Source: Blasia pusilla (Eukaryota > Marchantiophyta > Marchantiopsida > Blasiales). From it: 64,000 bases of DNA. Location: assembly GCA_050084515.1 (NCBI GenBank), contig CM114272.1, positions 29,822,001 through 29,886,000 of the forward strand. The letters run 5' to 3'. Of this stretch, positions 34,172 to 44,684 are shown in pieces. The notes below the pieces were generated by a model, which worked only from the letters and a program-made list of their open reading frames with translations, was not told the DNA's origin and did no database searches. The first letter of the stretch is position 1. Every line of letters starts with the position of its first letter. The translations under genes were made by a program, and so were the position numbers.

Positions 34172-34637
34172 ATGTAAAAATAAAGAGTAGTTAAAACGGG
34201 ACACCCAGCCTAAGACTCCACTCCTCAATCTACATCGGCATATTGAGCCTCGTCCACCCTGTGCTATCAAGGAATCCGGACGCTAGCACCCTAGTCCTAT
34301 CTGACACACATATAAGAGAGGTGCTCCAACGGCTCAACATGAGAAAGATGGCTTAGCAAAGCCATCTTCCTCTCTTATGTAGGGTTGGGAAGAGCCAAAA
34401 GGCGCTTCCCCTAAAAATAGCCATCCCCTTGGTTACCAGGGGCGGGTGACCTGGTCAACAAGTCACCCGGTTGTGAAAGACCTCAACATGAAAGTTGTCA
34501 GAAACAACGTTCTTGACACAATGAACCTATCTTCAACCTCATCCGATACCGTGGGACAAAGTTACACTCAAGATAGTCCGCTGGCTCCTACGCCCTTCCA
34601 CGATAGATCTCGGCCTATTGGCTACTCAGATGTGACA
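34172..34637 (-). promoter_or_regulatory. 5' terminal promoter region of gypsy B
   Basis: It is the third copy of the promoter block. The sense start is TGTCACATCTGAG at 34,637. The TATA box is mutated by one transition (TACATAAGAG). The downstream hairpin is well kept: arms AAGATGGCTT and AAGCCATCTT with a 4-base loop (34,344-34,367). Confidence 0.6.
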
Positions 34638-35185
34638 AACTTGTCGGAGTCCAACAAGTTGCTTTTCAACCCATCCTACTAGTCCCCGGTGATTAGCAAC
34701 CCGTCGGAACTTGGCCTATAGGCCTGACAGAACAGCAACCTGTCGGACTCCGATGGGTTGCTTTACAACTCTTAGAGGATTCTTTGCCTATGAGCAACCC
34801 GTTGGAGGCCGATAGGTTGCTCATTTTTTGGGAGAGAACCGCAACCGCTCGGAGTCCGACGGTTGGCTTACAACTCGATTGAATTTTTCAACGTTGAAAA
34901 GTTCCTAATATGAGAGTAACCTATTGCTATCAGACGGGTTGCATCACTGCAAACACAAGTGGAAAAGCAATGCTACTTGCAATCCGTCGTGTTCCGACGG
35001 GTTGCAATCATTGGAGAGATGTTGGTGAATTTGCATCCGTCGCTTTCAGATGGATTGCATCATTGCAGACACAAGTGCAAAAGAAATTCTACTTGCAACC
35101 CGTCTGGTTCCGACGGGTTGCACTCACTGGGGACAAGAAGGTGAATTTGCAACCTGTTGGGTTTCGACGGGTTATATTTCTGAAC
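34638..35185. repeat. Palindrome cluster in M1 intron
   Basis: About ten copies, for example 34,735-34,762, 34,976-35,004 and 35,094-35,122 (arm GCAACCCGTC, right arm CCGACGGGTTGC intact). It is the intron between motif IV and motif I exons; gypsy B inserted at its left side, in or next to a palindrome (ACTTGTCGGAGTCC follows the break). Confidence 0.85.
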
Positions 35186-35215
35186 TATCTCAATTCGTTC
35201 AAAAAGTGAACTTAC

Positions 35216-36198
35216 CCCCACTTGATTCGTCGCCGATCTGAGTGGATACTCATTTTTTATGACCCACGATTGCACTGTCCTCCACTTCACCGACCTCTTC
35301 ACGCACTGAAGGTTGAAGAGCTTGCCTTTGCTCCCTCCAGTAAGGACCAAGAAACAACCCTTGTCACTGATATACGCATCAGCAAAAGAAAATAACAAAG
35401 CAATCTGATCATAGGAAAGCGGGACATTCCAGTCTGGGACAGTGTCAAACGGATTGTTGTCCCATAACCAAAATCCATAAGGCAAATCTGCAATGAGGAG
35501 GTCCACCGCCACCTCCTCAGCAACCCCATGCACGGTCCAGGGGGTGTGCCCGTTTTGAAGGAGTTTTTGCCCTAGCATGGTCAATTTCTCGATGGCAGGT
35601 GTTGACTCTTGAGAACTGAAACTCTGGAGTTCATTGACAAGATGAGTCTGGTGAAGAAGGACATTTTTCCTGGTGGTCGTTTCCCTATGCGTGCCCAAGG
35701 ATGATGGAGTGTATTCCACATCCTTATCTCCTCCCTCGGACAAACCAGGCGCCTCCTGCTTTCGCTTCTCTCGAGTGTGTTGTCGGCTTGTTGGAGACTC
35801 CCTTATCTCAGAATCCATAAGAGTTTTCCTTGACGAGGATCTGGTATGGCGCTCTCATCCCTCTTGCCTGGAAGACTCCGCCTCTCACCTTGAAGACTCA
35901 TCCTCTTTTCTTGAAGACTTAGCCTCAAAATTCCTCAACACCCTCATCTTTGCTTTCAAACCCGATGTGGATTTGTCCTTGGCGGTGACGATCTTTGCCA
36001 CCAACTCCACTATCTTAAGGGCTTGCTCCTCCGCATCTCCTTCAAAAAAAATTCTGGCTTCACGAAGTTCGGAATGTCGTCCCTGCCAATGACCATTGCA
36101 TCATAGACCACGCGTAGATTTCTGTCTGTAACGTCCTCTGGGTGGTTGAAGTCCAACCAGATTGGAAAATTTATTACCTCCCAGTTGGACATGCCCTG
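35216..36198 (-). pseudogene. M1 methyltransferase gene, central exon 3' part with motif IV
   Basis: It resumes after gypsy C with MSNWEVINFPIWLDFNHPED and GRDDIPNFV, passes a charged linker, then TPSSLGTHRETTTRKN and the catalytic-type block VAVDLLIADLPYGFWLWD (about 35,455-35,510), PDWNVPLSYDQIALLFSFAD and KGCFLVLTGGSKGKLFNLQ. It ends at donor GTAAGT after 35,216. The region from 35,818 downstream is open through the motif. DLPY differs from the classical DPPY by one residue. This is the best preserved motif IV in the window. Confidence 0.65.
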
Positions 36199-36477
36199 TG
36201 TCGTGCAAATCCACATCGTCATACAACATACATCGCTGACATACCATACTCACATACATACATAACATAGACGAGAGCATCCACAAACACAAGTGTACCA
36301 CAACTCGCCCCCCTAATTGGCGGTTAGGTCCCTCTAACTCCGAGGTAGCCCTATACATCTACTACATGCTATACACCTTCTTGGGTGCACGAATCAGAAG
36401 GCCGGGTGCTAGGTTGCGCCATCGTTAGTCGCACATCTGTAATCCATATCATGCAAAGATCAAGTAATCTACCCCTC

Positions 36478-37660
36478 CTAAGTACATCCAGGAAACACCC
36501 ACCTTCCAGTAGGAACAACATCCATACATGGAGTCAAACACATCATGTGCCAACCCCTAGAACACCGATCACACACCAACATACGGGTTGCGTTACCAGC
36601 AAACCCACACAACATGCACCTCAAGCTAGCACGTATCATGGCTAAGCTTGGGTCAACAGTACCATCCACATTTGGAAGATGACATGGCGCACAATTACGC
36701 ACATGGTCCTTCCAAAAAAGTCCATCACGACCCTCCAACATGAGAACTCCAGAAGCTAACACCTCGCGCACTCGTAAAATAATGCGGCCTGCCGTCACAT
36801 CCAACGTTGTCGGTGCAATCTGCTGCAAATAGACATAGTCCCCCACATGGAACCTACGAATCGATGGTCGATAACCTCCACCCCGAATGGTTGCATACGG
36901 CAACGTATCCCTGTGTTGAGCAATGGCAAGATTCTCAAAGGCTGTTGGCATAACTCTCCGAAAGAGCTCTACCCGCTAAGAACACACTCTCATCCACATC
37001 TCTGGGTCATCAAGGTTTACCACCTCACTAGACTCCCGACAAACTACTGTTGGCAAGTCTGGATCTCGGCCGTATAACAGAAAATAAGGTGAGAAGGAAG
37101 CCAAGGATGCTTGGCGACTGAACCTATACCCCATGGCTAACCATGGCAACTGAATATCCTTGTCTCCAACATGCCCCTTCTGTAGGCCATACTTGCGCAA
37201 TGCCCTCTTCATTGTCTGAACCACACGCACAGCCAAACCATCCGCCTCTGGATGATCTCGAGAAGTGGTCCGATGATCAATCAACGTCTTGTCACACAAG
37301 ACCTGAAACTCACCCTAAAACTCAGACTCGGTCGGTCAAGACTTGGTGGTGCACCAAAATGACTAAGCACTCTATCAAGAAACGATACGCCCTTCCCTCA
37401 CTTGCCTTGTCGTAATGCCACCAACTCAATCCACTTGAGAAGTGCTCCACCATCACCAACACATATCGATGATGTCGCGATACCACAATAACGGTCCCGC
37501 AAAGTCCACACTCCAACGGTAACCCAATCCCATAATAGGCAAGGGGTGTAACTGTGGTGTAGGGGCATTGAATGATGCCCTCACCCGGTCACAAACCATA
37601 CAACATGACACCAACTGCTGCACCTGAGTATGCATGCCACGCCACCAATACTGACCAAGG
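36478..37660 (-). pseudogene. integrase of gypsy C with C-terminal PHD finger
   Basis: It starts within the zinc-binding end (QYWWRGMHTQVQQLV, CCMVCDRVRASFNAP). The core has YRWSVDFAGPL, TTSRDHPEADGLAVRVVQT and LPWLAMGYRFS. The last frame (36,478-36,951) holds GDYVYLQ, ILRVREVLASGVLMLEG and then a PHD-like finger: RCMLC, 11 residues, CDRCSRGWHMMCLTP, WVFPGC (Cys 112, 115, 127, 130, His 135, Cys 138, 156 of this frame). One expected Cys of the last pair is Phe. PHD fingers read histone H3 tails, so it may steer integration as chromodomains do in chromoviruses; that role is inference. Confidence 0.7.
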
Positions 37661-37726
37661 AGTTGGTGGAGGTATGTGAAGGGGAACGCTTTACATCAGA
37701 TGGGACATTTTGGGGTAAAGCGTACG

Positions 37727-38709
37727 TTGACCAATTGGTTCAAAGGCTTTGCCATAGCGCTAAATCCCTTCACATACCTCTGATAGTAGTTCGCCAATCC
37801 CATGAATGCTCGAACTCTACTCACATCTATCGGACACGGAATAAGTGCAATAGCCTCCACCTTTGCTTGCTGAACTCCCAAACCACCTGGATAGATCACA
37901 TGACCCAAGTACTCAACATCCTCATGGAAGAACTTACACTTTCGTGGATGCAAACGTAGACCATGAGTTTTCAACCGCTCAAACATCATCTGCAAATGTA
38001 TCTGATGCTCCTCCATCGTGTTATTGAACACCAAGATATCATCAATGTAACATTGAATATAATCCAACCTTGCTAGGATCCTGTCCTTCACTCTCTGAAA
38101 CTCGGCAGGTGCATTCTTCAACCCAAAGGGTAAGAATTTCCATTGGTACAAACAATCCTTGCCATGAGAGTTGACACCCCAAAATGCTGTCTTGGCCTTG
38201 TCACTCTCTCGAATCGGCAATTGATGGTATCTCGCCGAAGATCCAAATCTTGAAAATCTTTGCCTGTCCCACCACATCAAAGATCTCCTCAGGTGTAGGC
38301 ATGGCATACCTATCGGCCTTGGTTTGCCGATTGATAGGACGATAATCTCCACACATCCGCCTATCCGTGTAGTTTCCATGCATATCCTTTTTAGCAGGCA
38401 TGACAGTTGCTGATGCATACTCTCCACTAATCCAGCCTCCAAAAGGTCCAACGTTCTACTCTGAATCAGGTCCCTCTCCATATCACTATATCGGTAGGGA
38501 TGACGGAAGATTGGCGTATCACTAGCCAAATCAATCCGTATACCGGGTCCAACCAGAGAACCCAACTCCTTCATGCTAAAGGCAAAACAACTCCTATAAG
38601 CACGTAGGAAATGTGTCGAGCGTCGTTTCTCACCTCCTGTAAGCTTGGGCCCAAGTAATGGCTCCCAAGTCTCCTCCACTGGCACACTAGAGGGAGAGGA
38701 CGATACCAT
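37727..38709 (-). CDS. reverse transcriptase of gypsy C
   Basis: A nearly open frame. It shows ASDTPIFRHPYRYSDMERDL, YQLPIRESDKAKTAFWG, LYQWKFLPFGLKNAPAEFQR, then the catalytic CYIDDILVFNNTMEEHQ and LRLHPRKCKFFHEDVEYLGH. The region around DYRPINRQTKADRYAMPTP (38,201-38,401) is in another frame, so one or two indels occur. After AKPLNQLV the sequence jumps directly to the integrase zinc region, so the RNase H domain is missing from this copy. Confidence 0.75.
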
Positions 38710-38899
38710 TGGCTGCTACGCAATCCCCTCACAAGATGGTACACCCTTAGCTACACCATCATCTGAGCAAATAACTCCTCCACCAGCATGAGCAACCAAC
38801 TCCACATGCCCAGCCATTACATCCCATTTACTCCAAGGATGCAAAATACTACTCTCCTCGCCCCCAGCCGATGTCTCTACCGTTCCAATAGCCATCGAG

Positions 38900-39965
38900 C
38901 TCATTACAAGGGGTGGAAGACCCACATACATAGTCCGAAGTCGACGCTGCTCGACCATACCAAGACTCAAAATCCAAGTCAAACAATTCAGGTCCATGGC
39001 CTGACCCAACACATGACGTCGTGAAGCCTCAGAAATGGAAGCAACCGCTGTCACGCCAGTAGCAAATCCCATCGCAAGCTCTCTCTCATCAGCGTTAGGA
39101 TCCACCAACTGTCGCACATGAGAATCCCATACAAGCCCAGGACCACCTTCCATGTAGGCATATGACTAGGGAAAACTCACAAATGTGGGTAGTGCCATCC
39201 TAGGTTGGCCCACACGGTTCACCACTACCATGGGGGTGACCGATCAATAACCCTCACCACCTGAGAAAGTCGCCCAGTATCCAAGATACTATCCACTATA
39301 AGGCAAGGATCCCGCTGCACTACATCATATGCTCGACGTAGAACCTCCCTAGGCAACAAGTTTGTCCACCATAAGCGTGGACGATGTGCACGGGAGCCAA
39401 CTCGCGCTGCATCCAACAACACCGTTGGTCCAATCCAAGACCGCACCTCATGAACACTCGCCATCATCCGGGTCCGAGTGTCACCCAACAATGGAACATT
39501 CTCCAGAATGTAAGCTAGAGCACACGTGCTCGATGAACTGAAGATGTTGTAACACCCGTAACATCTCCCAAAACAATCGAGACCTAGGGTCGTGTAATCC
39601 CTCACCACGACCAAAGACGTGTATGACCTGACGACATGGCTCAAAGCAATCACCAAATCCACAGGACCAACCCTCTCAAGGTCTTGCGCCCCCAACAATG
39701 CAATGTGTGACGGCAAAGCACGCTGGTACCCACGAATAGCTGATGGCGGCAACAACTCAGGATATCTCCGCATCAACTGACCAATATGTCGGGATGAGAC
39801 TCTCTGGGCTGTCTCATCTTGCTCCACATACACGTATCTCCGCATAGGAATACCGGCCTGCAGCACTGCAGCCAAACCAGTGCTAATCCTATGAGAGAGA
39901 TCTAACACACAAATGCCCTCCGGAGGATACTGCCATACAATGGGTGTAGTATCCAAAGGGGATAA
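38900..39965 (-). pseudogene. C5-cytosine DNA methyltransferase domain in gypsy C
   Basis: It is collinear with the domain in B. Motif I reads VLDLSHRISTGLAAVLQAGI (the Phe-Gly-Gly of B is replaced by SHR), then YVYVEQDETAQRVSSRH, VDLVIA. The PCQ region is damaged by an indel (a PCR-like reading in another frame near 39,635). Then YILENVPLLGDTR, the DNMT3-like GSRAHRPRLWWTNLLP, ADERELAMGFATGVTA and VLGQAMDLNCLTWILSL, the last two giving clean motifs IX and X. Motif I and IV damage implies loss of SAM binding and catalysis here. Its position between protease and RT is the same as in B. Confidence 0.75.
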
Positions 39966-40767
39966 TCCAACTGGACCAGAAGTAGGAGTCCTCTTCCTCA
40001 TGAGGTATAACAGCCTCACACCAAGCCTCCTGCACTAGGTGATCAGCCTCCTGCCGTAGTGCACCGCCTGAACTCCAAAGTGGCACATCCAACGATGAGG
40101 ATGCCACTGCTGCAAAAATAGGGACCTCCTCTACCTCCTCATGCACAAGAGAATCCATAGCTGAAACATTACCCTCCAAAAAGTCTCCTCGCCAAGTGAC
40201 TACTCCACTAAAACCTGCCACAGATGCTAACACTGTTGGGGAAGACCCTCCTGGTCGAGCCCCATAGATAAATCTCACAAGAACTTGGCTCATACGTCCA
40301 TCCCCGGACTGCCAACCAGGTCTATAAGACGTTGTCTCAGTCCAGTAATCCATCTGAAAACCCATCAGGTACAATAGTGCTCCTCCAACTAGTACATCAT
40401 ACGACTCGGCTGATGTGACTACCGTAGATACTCCCAACCGGGAGCTATCAGTCGCATGATCTGGTCTCAACTGTATAGAAAAATTCTCCCGTGTCATGAA
40501 TTGAGACTTATCATTGGCTCCTCCAAGTGATGTTTGAATCTGGAATGGGCAAGGCTCAAGCTCTGACCTCCGAATACCCAAACCAATACATGCCGCCTTT
40601 CCCAACATCAAAGGTTGGGCACCAGAGTCTAACAAGACTCCATCTGGTCTATACACCTGTCCTGTAGGACTCACCAATCGTAATATCCCACTCCGGTTGT
40701 CCAACATACATACACCAAGTGTAAGCCTCTCACGATCAATGGCTGGCCGGGCTGGTAATGCATCCAT
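39889..40767 (-). CDS. aspartic protease region of gypsy C
   Basis: An open frame of 292 residues with LTLGVCMLDNRSGILRLV, the active site GVLLDSGAQPLMLGKAAC (about 40,600-40,640) and the flap-like SLGGANDKSQF, followed by AESYDVLVGGALLYLMGFQM, a typical end of the retropepsin fold. The rest links to the methyltransferase; the frame leaves the methyltransferase reading near 39,965. It would process the polyprotein in an active copy. Confidence 0.75.
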   Translation of the reverse strand: MDALPARPAIDRERLTLGVCMLDNRSGILRLVSPTGQVYRPDGVLLDSGAQPLMLGKAACIGLGIRRSELEPCPFQIQTSLGGANDKSQFMTRENFSIQLRPDHATDSSRLGVSTVVTSAESYDVLVGGALLYLMGFQMDYWTETTSYRPGWQSGDGRMSQVLVRFIYGARPGGSSPTVLASVAGFSGVVTWRGDFLEGNVSAMDSLVHEEVEEVPIFAAVASSSLDVPLWSSGGALRQEADHLVQEAWCEAVIPHEEEDSYFWSSWIIPFGYYTHCMAVSSGGHLCVRSLS

Positions 40768-41029
40768 CTACCCCGCTGCTGCGTGCCAAGTAGTACTGGT
40801 ACTCAATACTACACCTGACATAAAGAGTCGCTCCACCGCAACACCCTCATCCACCTCAACACGTGTAGCAGTAACACCCCCATGTTCACACAACGTGGTT
40901 GCTAGCTGGATTACAAGAGCTAAGTCAACTCCTAAAGTCATCAGCTCCGTGGCCGAAAACAATGGGGATCCCAACACTGCAGTTGCCATCCGCAATACTA
41001 CACTGGATGCTGCATCCGTGTCTACTACA

Positions 41030-42776
41030 AGCGATGTAGATGCCTCAGTCCCCACCGTCGGCTCAATAGGCTACGTAGGAACCATGGATGGAGTCCTAAG
41101 CACCTCAGACAACAAGAATGACTAGGGAAGCCTAGCCTGCCTCCCAGCCTCACCCCTCTGTGGGTCCAACTCCATAGTAGCACCACGTGGCTCTGACACT
41201 CAAGTGGCTCCTCTCGTAACTGCAGCTGATGCCTCAACCTGTGCTGCACTCGCCATATAAGAGAGATCATCCCCTCCATAAGAGGTGGAAGCCCCTGCTA
41301 CCGAACCTGATCTATGCTGGATACCAGCCATAGCTGCCAACTTCTGCTCCAACTGCTTAATCCTGGCAGCCATAGTTGACTCTGTCGTAGTGATAGGGAT
41401 GGCCACCGTAGGCTCTCCAACCACTGGTCCACCTCTACCACCCCTACCACCTCTACCACCTCGGCCTCTCGGAGCTACTCCACCACGTCCGCGGCCTGAT
41501 CTCAACTCTGGATGAAGATCAAAGCAACGCTCTCGAGGATGACCTGGTCTCCCGCAATGATCACACTGAGTTGGGGCCGACTGAGGCCCATCCTCCAAAG
41601 TTCGTCTCCCATCCTCTTGGGGACAAAACTTCCTAACATGATCACCTCCACATGTCCAACATGATTGTCCTTGCTACGGGGCAGCAAATGAAGGCAATGG
41701 TCTCTGCGCAAGTGTCCCTCTAGGACCTGACTGAGGTCGTATGTACCCCCCACGACTCCCACTACTACTACCACCACCACTACTACGAGACTGTGAGGTG
41801 GGCTGTTGAACACGAGAAGTAGTAGTTGTATCCCTACTGAATGCGGATGTCACCACTCTCTCCTTCACCATGTTAAGCTCAATCTTCTCAGATAGAGAAA
41901 ACACATGGGTCAATGTGGGTGAATCATCACTCATAAGAGTAGCATCACGTACCCTGTGGCGCAACTCTCTGTCCAAGATCCCATATCAAAACTAGACTGC
42001 CTGCGCCTCAGTCACACCCTGGGAAACTGAAATCAAGCGTCGCATACGAGTGTATGCCTCACGAAGACTCTCACCAGTCTTTCGCTCAAATTCTTGAAGA
42101 CTCCTCAACTTCTCTCTCTTCACTCCCTAATAGTTCTTCTTCAACCTCTTCAAGAACTCTGCAACTGGGCTAAACGATGGTGGGGCACTAGTACCCCCAC
42201 TGGTACCTCCATGGGTACCTCCACTGGTACCCCACTCCGGCTCGTACTCGTACCACTCAACGTCGGGCTAGTTGGCATAGTAGGAGCACTACTACCAATA
42301 CCACCATGGGTGATAGACACATAGCGTGGAGACCAATATTGTCTCCACGCCTCAATCTCAGCAACATGGTCCTTCCTAAACTCATGGTAATCATCCATGG
42401 GTGGTCCCTCCAAGTGCTGAAACAACCCCTTCCAAGCCAAGAAGGGTGTAAACAACGTGGCGTTTCGCAACATCTGCATATCACACCACGTGTCAAACTC
42501 CTGCATGAAGCCCTCCAACTCAATGATGCCCACTGCACCCGAGTATCATCGTGGGCCCTTCATGGCCCCATATATCCCGTCCATGTCCCAAATCAATGGA
42601 GCTGCAACACTCCATAACAACGTAGAAGACTCGGTGTTTGGAACACCCTCGTCCTTCTCTTCATCAACCGTCGGAAGTGGAAAAGGTAGCCGATACCTAA
42701 ATCCACTCCATGTGAAACCACCACTGTCCGCACCACGGTCCCCAACTAGACCACCCCACAGCTCCGTGATGACCAA
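41030..42776 (-). pseudogene. gag of gypsy C
   Basis: The start MVITELWGGLVGDRGADSGG leads to the capsid block LEGFMQEFDTWCDM and FLAWKGLFQHLEGPP, which aligns with A and B. Zinc knuckle CDHCGRPGHPRERC is read at about 41,525-41,570, preceded by CWTCGGDHVRKFC-type residues in another frame, then an Arg/Gly-rich RGGRGG stretch (41,430-41,480). A few stops are present. 42,777-44,450 is leader without a recognised gene. Confidence 0.7.
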
Positions 42777-44449
42777 CGCCGATGCCGCACCACCACCAAA
42801 TTATCACCACTAAGTAACCAAGTGACGTCGATGTCGCTATACTATTCTAGCTCTACTAGTTATGGGTGTAGGCAACCTAACCTGTCATCACCACAAGAAG
42901 CCTCCCACGGTCTACTGGTCATCACTCCAACCTCACTACCGGTAGCACACAGGAGTAACACTACTCTCGAAATCAGCGTCAACCCTAACAATGGGCGCAC
43001 AAGCAAGAAGCAACGATGGAGGGGATCCAAACACAGGAAGTCCAACGACAACCCTCCAATTTCAAATGGAAATCAAGGTAACACAATCCACCAAACGTGG
43101 CGCCCCCTGAATCCACAGAACCCACCACACAATTCTAACGCAATAGCTACTCCACCGCGGGTCGATGACGTGTTAGTCGGACTCGTAGCACCTGAAAATA
43201 TCACCTGCATGGAGAGGCTATACCGTACTATGCACTAGAGGTACATCAACCAAAAACCTAAGATGCATAAAGCGCCTAACACATCTCCTAACAGCACCAA
43301 ATGAGCTACACCAGTGTGTACACTGGCATAGTTAAGAACTCAGCAGTTAAGCGTCCTCCAAGCAGAATAGCCCAAAGATGGGTGACCAGTTATGCAACAC
43401 TCAAATCACAAATCCTGCCAAAAATGCATCACGCCCAAGCAAGCAAGCTTTCTTGCTTGCTCCTTGCTCTTTGCTCCTTACTCCGCCTCTCACGCCCACT
43501 CGCCCCGAGCTACCACGAGTTGCCTCGAGTTGCCTCGAAGCCTCAAAACGCCAAGAAATGCTCGAGACATGCCCCGTTCGCCACGCTTTGCCATGCTTTG
43601 CTATGAAGAGAGGCCCAACCAGGGCGCCCCCAATGGGATAGGCATCTCCAAAAATGAACGAGTCACCAACCAACCAGCCCCTCCAATCCGCTATCCACCA
43701 TAGCCAGACCTTGAGCTAGTCCGCAAAATTTTGATCAGCAATTACTTCACAGATCCGGGACCAAAATCAAATCTGTTTCAACCAGAATTCAATTGACCAC
43801 CATAGCTATCTCTCCACAAAAAATCAGCTACAACCGAGATGTGTAATCCGAGCTAAAAATCAGACAAATTTGTTGTCCATACACCTCCAGAATCGCAAAT
43901 CCGACAGCGCTTTCGCCCAGTTTCATGCACGCAAAAATCCAAAATGCTCCACACACTCGAGCAGATAGCTTAACATGAGATCACAATATAAGTAGCAATA
44001 GGAACCTCTCACCCGATCTGGATGAACTTCAACAGAGCTTCCGCACTCCAAGCTCTCCACATCAGAAAACCGTCGAACACGAATCAGAATCTTCAATCCT
44101 TGATAACTTCCAACTCCCTTGACAAAATCCGGCGATCTAAAGCACATTGCAAAGCTCTCAGCAGGGCGCTTCTTTCTCAACCAACCACACACCAGATTGA
44201 CACCTCCAACATAGGCCACAAGCCACGAACATCCACGGCCGAGTACACAATCAGCCCTAACAAGATCCTATTGATCCACAATCGAAGCTACCATTGATCT
44301 ACTCCAGTTCTTTGAGTGAAATCCGTGAAAGACCAACTGTCATAAAACACGTATAGAATCACATACAATTGAGCCAAACCCACTCCACAATGGGAGAATC
44401 TAGGTCGAAGCTTGCGGGAAACACCATAGCCAAGAGCTCTACTCACTAC

Positions 44450-44684
44450 CAAGGCTAACTCCCAACGCAACAGGCTCAACTCAAAGAATTGACTGTTCTT
44501 TGAGTGCACTCCACCTTATATCCTCCAACCTAAGAGCAGGCCCTACTGGAAAAGTCACCCTCAACTGAGTAACCCCCAACCCTATGTATGAAATTGAATC
44601 TCTACCTAGACACTGCGGCCCTACATAAGGTCTGGCCTCTACTAGCACACTATACTCTACGACATAATCCATATGGTCACGACA
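44450..44684 (-). promoter_or_regulatory. 5' terminal region of gypsy C with TATA-like box
   Basis: The sense start is TGTCGTGACC at 44,684. A TATA-like GGATATAAGG (complement of 44,515-44,524) lies about 165 bp in. It is different in sequence from the A/B promoter block, so C belongs to a different promoter subfamily. Confidence 0.45.

Larger units (their letters stand above)
25716..34637 (-). mobile_element. Ty3/gypsy element B with methyltransferase domain
   Basis: The order in sense is promoter region (34,637-34,172), leader, gag, protease, C5 methyltransferase, reverse transcriptase, RNase H, integrase. It is inserted in the palindromic intron of M1, between 25,115 and 34,638. B plus B2 is flanked by AACCT (25,116-25,120) and AACTT (34,638-34,642), a plausible 5-bp duplication with one change. 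Frameshifts and stops break every region, so this copy is dead. It belongs to the same family as A and C. Confidence 0.8.
36199..44684 (-). mobile_element. Ty3/gypsy element C with methyltransferase and PHD domains
   Basis: It is inserted in the central exon of M1: left flank GTTGGACATGCCCTG, right flank CATCTCCATGTTATACATGG, contiguous in M2 at 13,905-13,945. The ends are TGTCGTG (36,199) and CACGACA (44,684), a 7-bp inverted pair. The order in sense is promoter/leader, gag, protease, methyltransferase, RT, (RNase H and integrase N-terminus deleted), integrase, PHD, polypurine tract at about 36,303-36,312. No direct terminal repeat was found: the first 300 bp of the 5' end do not recur near the 3' end. 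Gag and RT are more open than in B. Confidence 0.8.
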
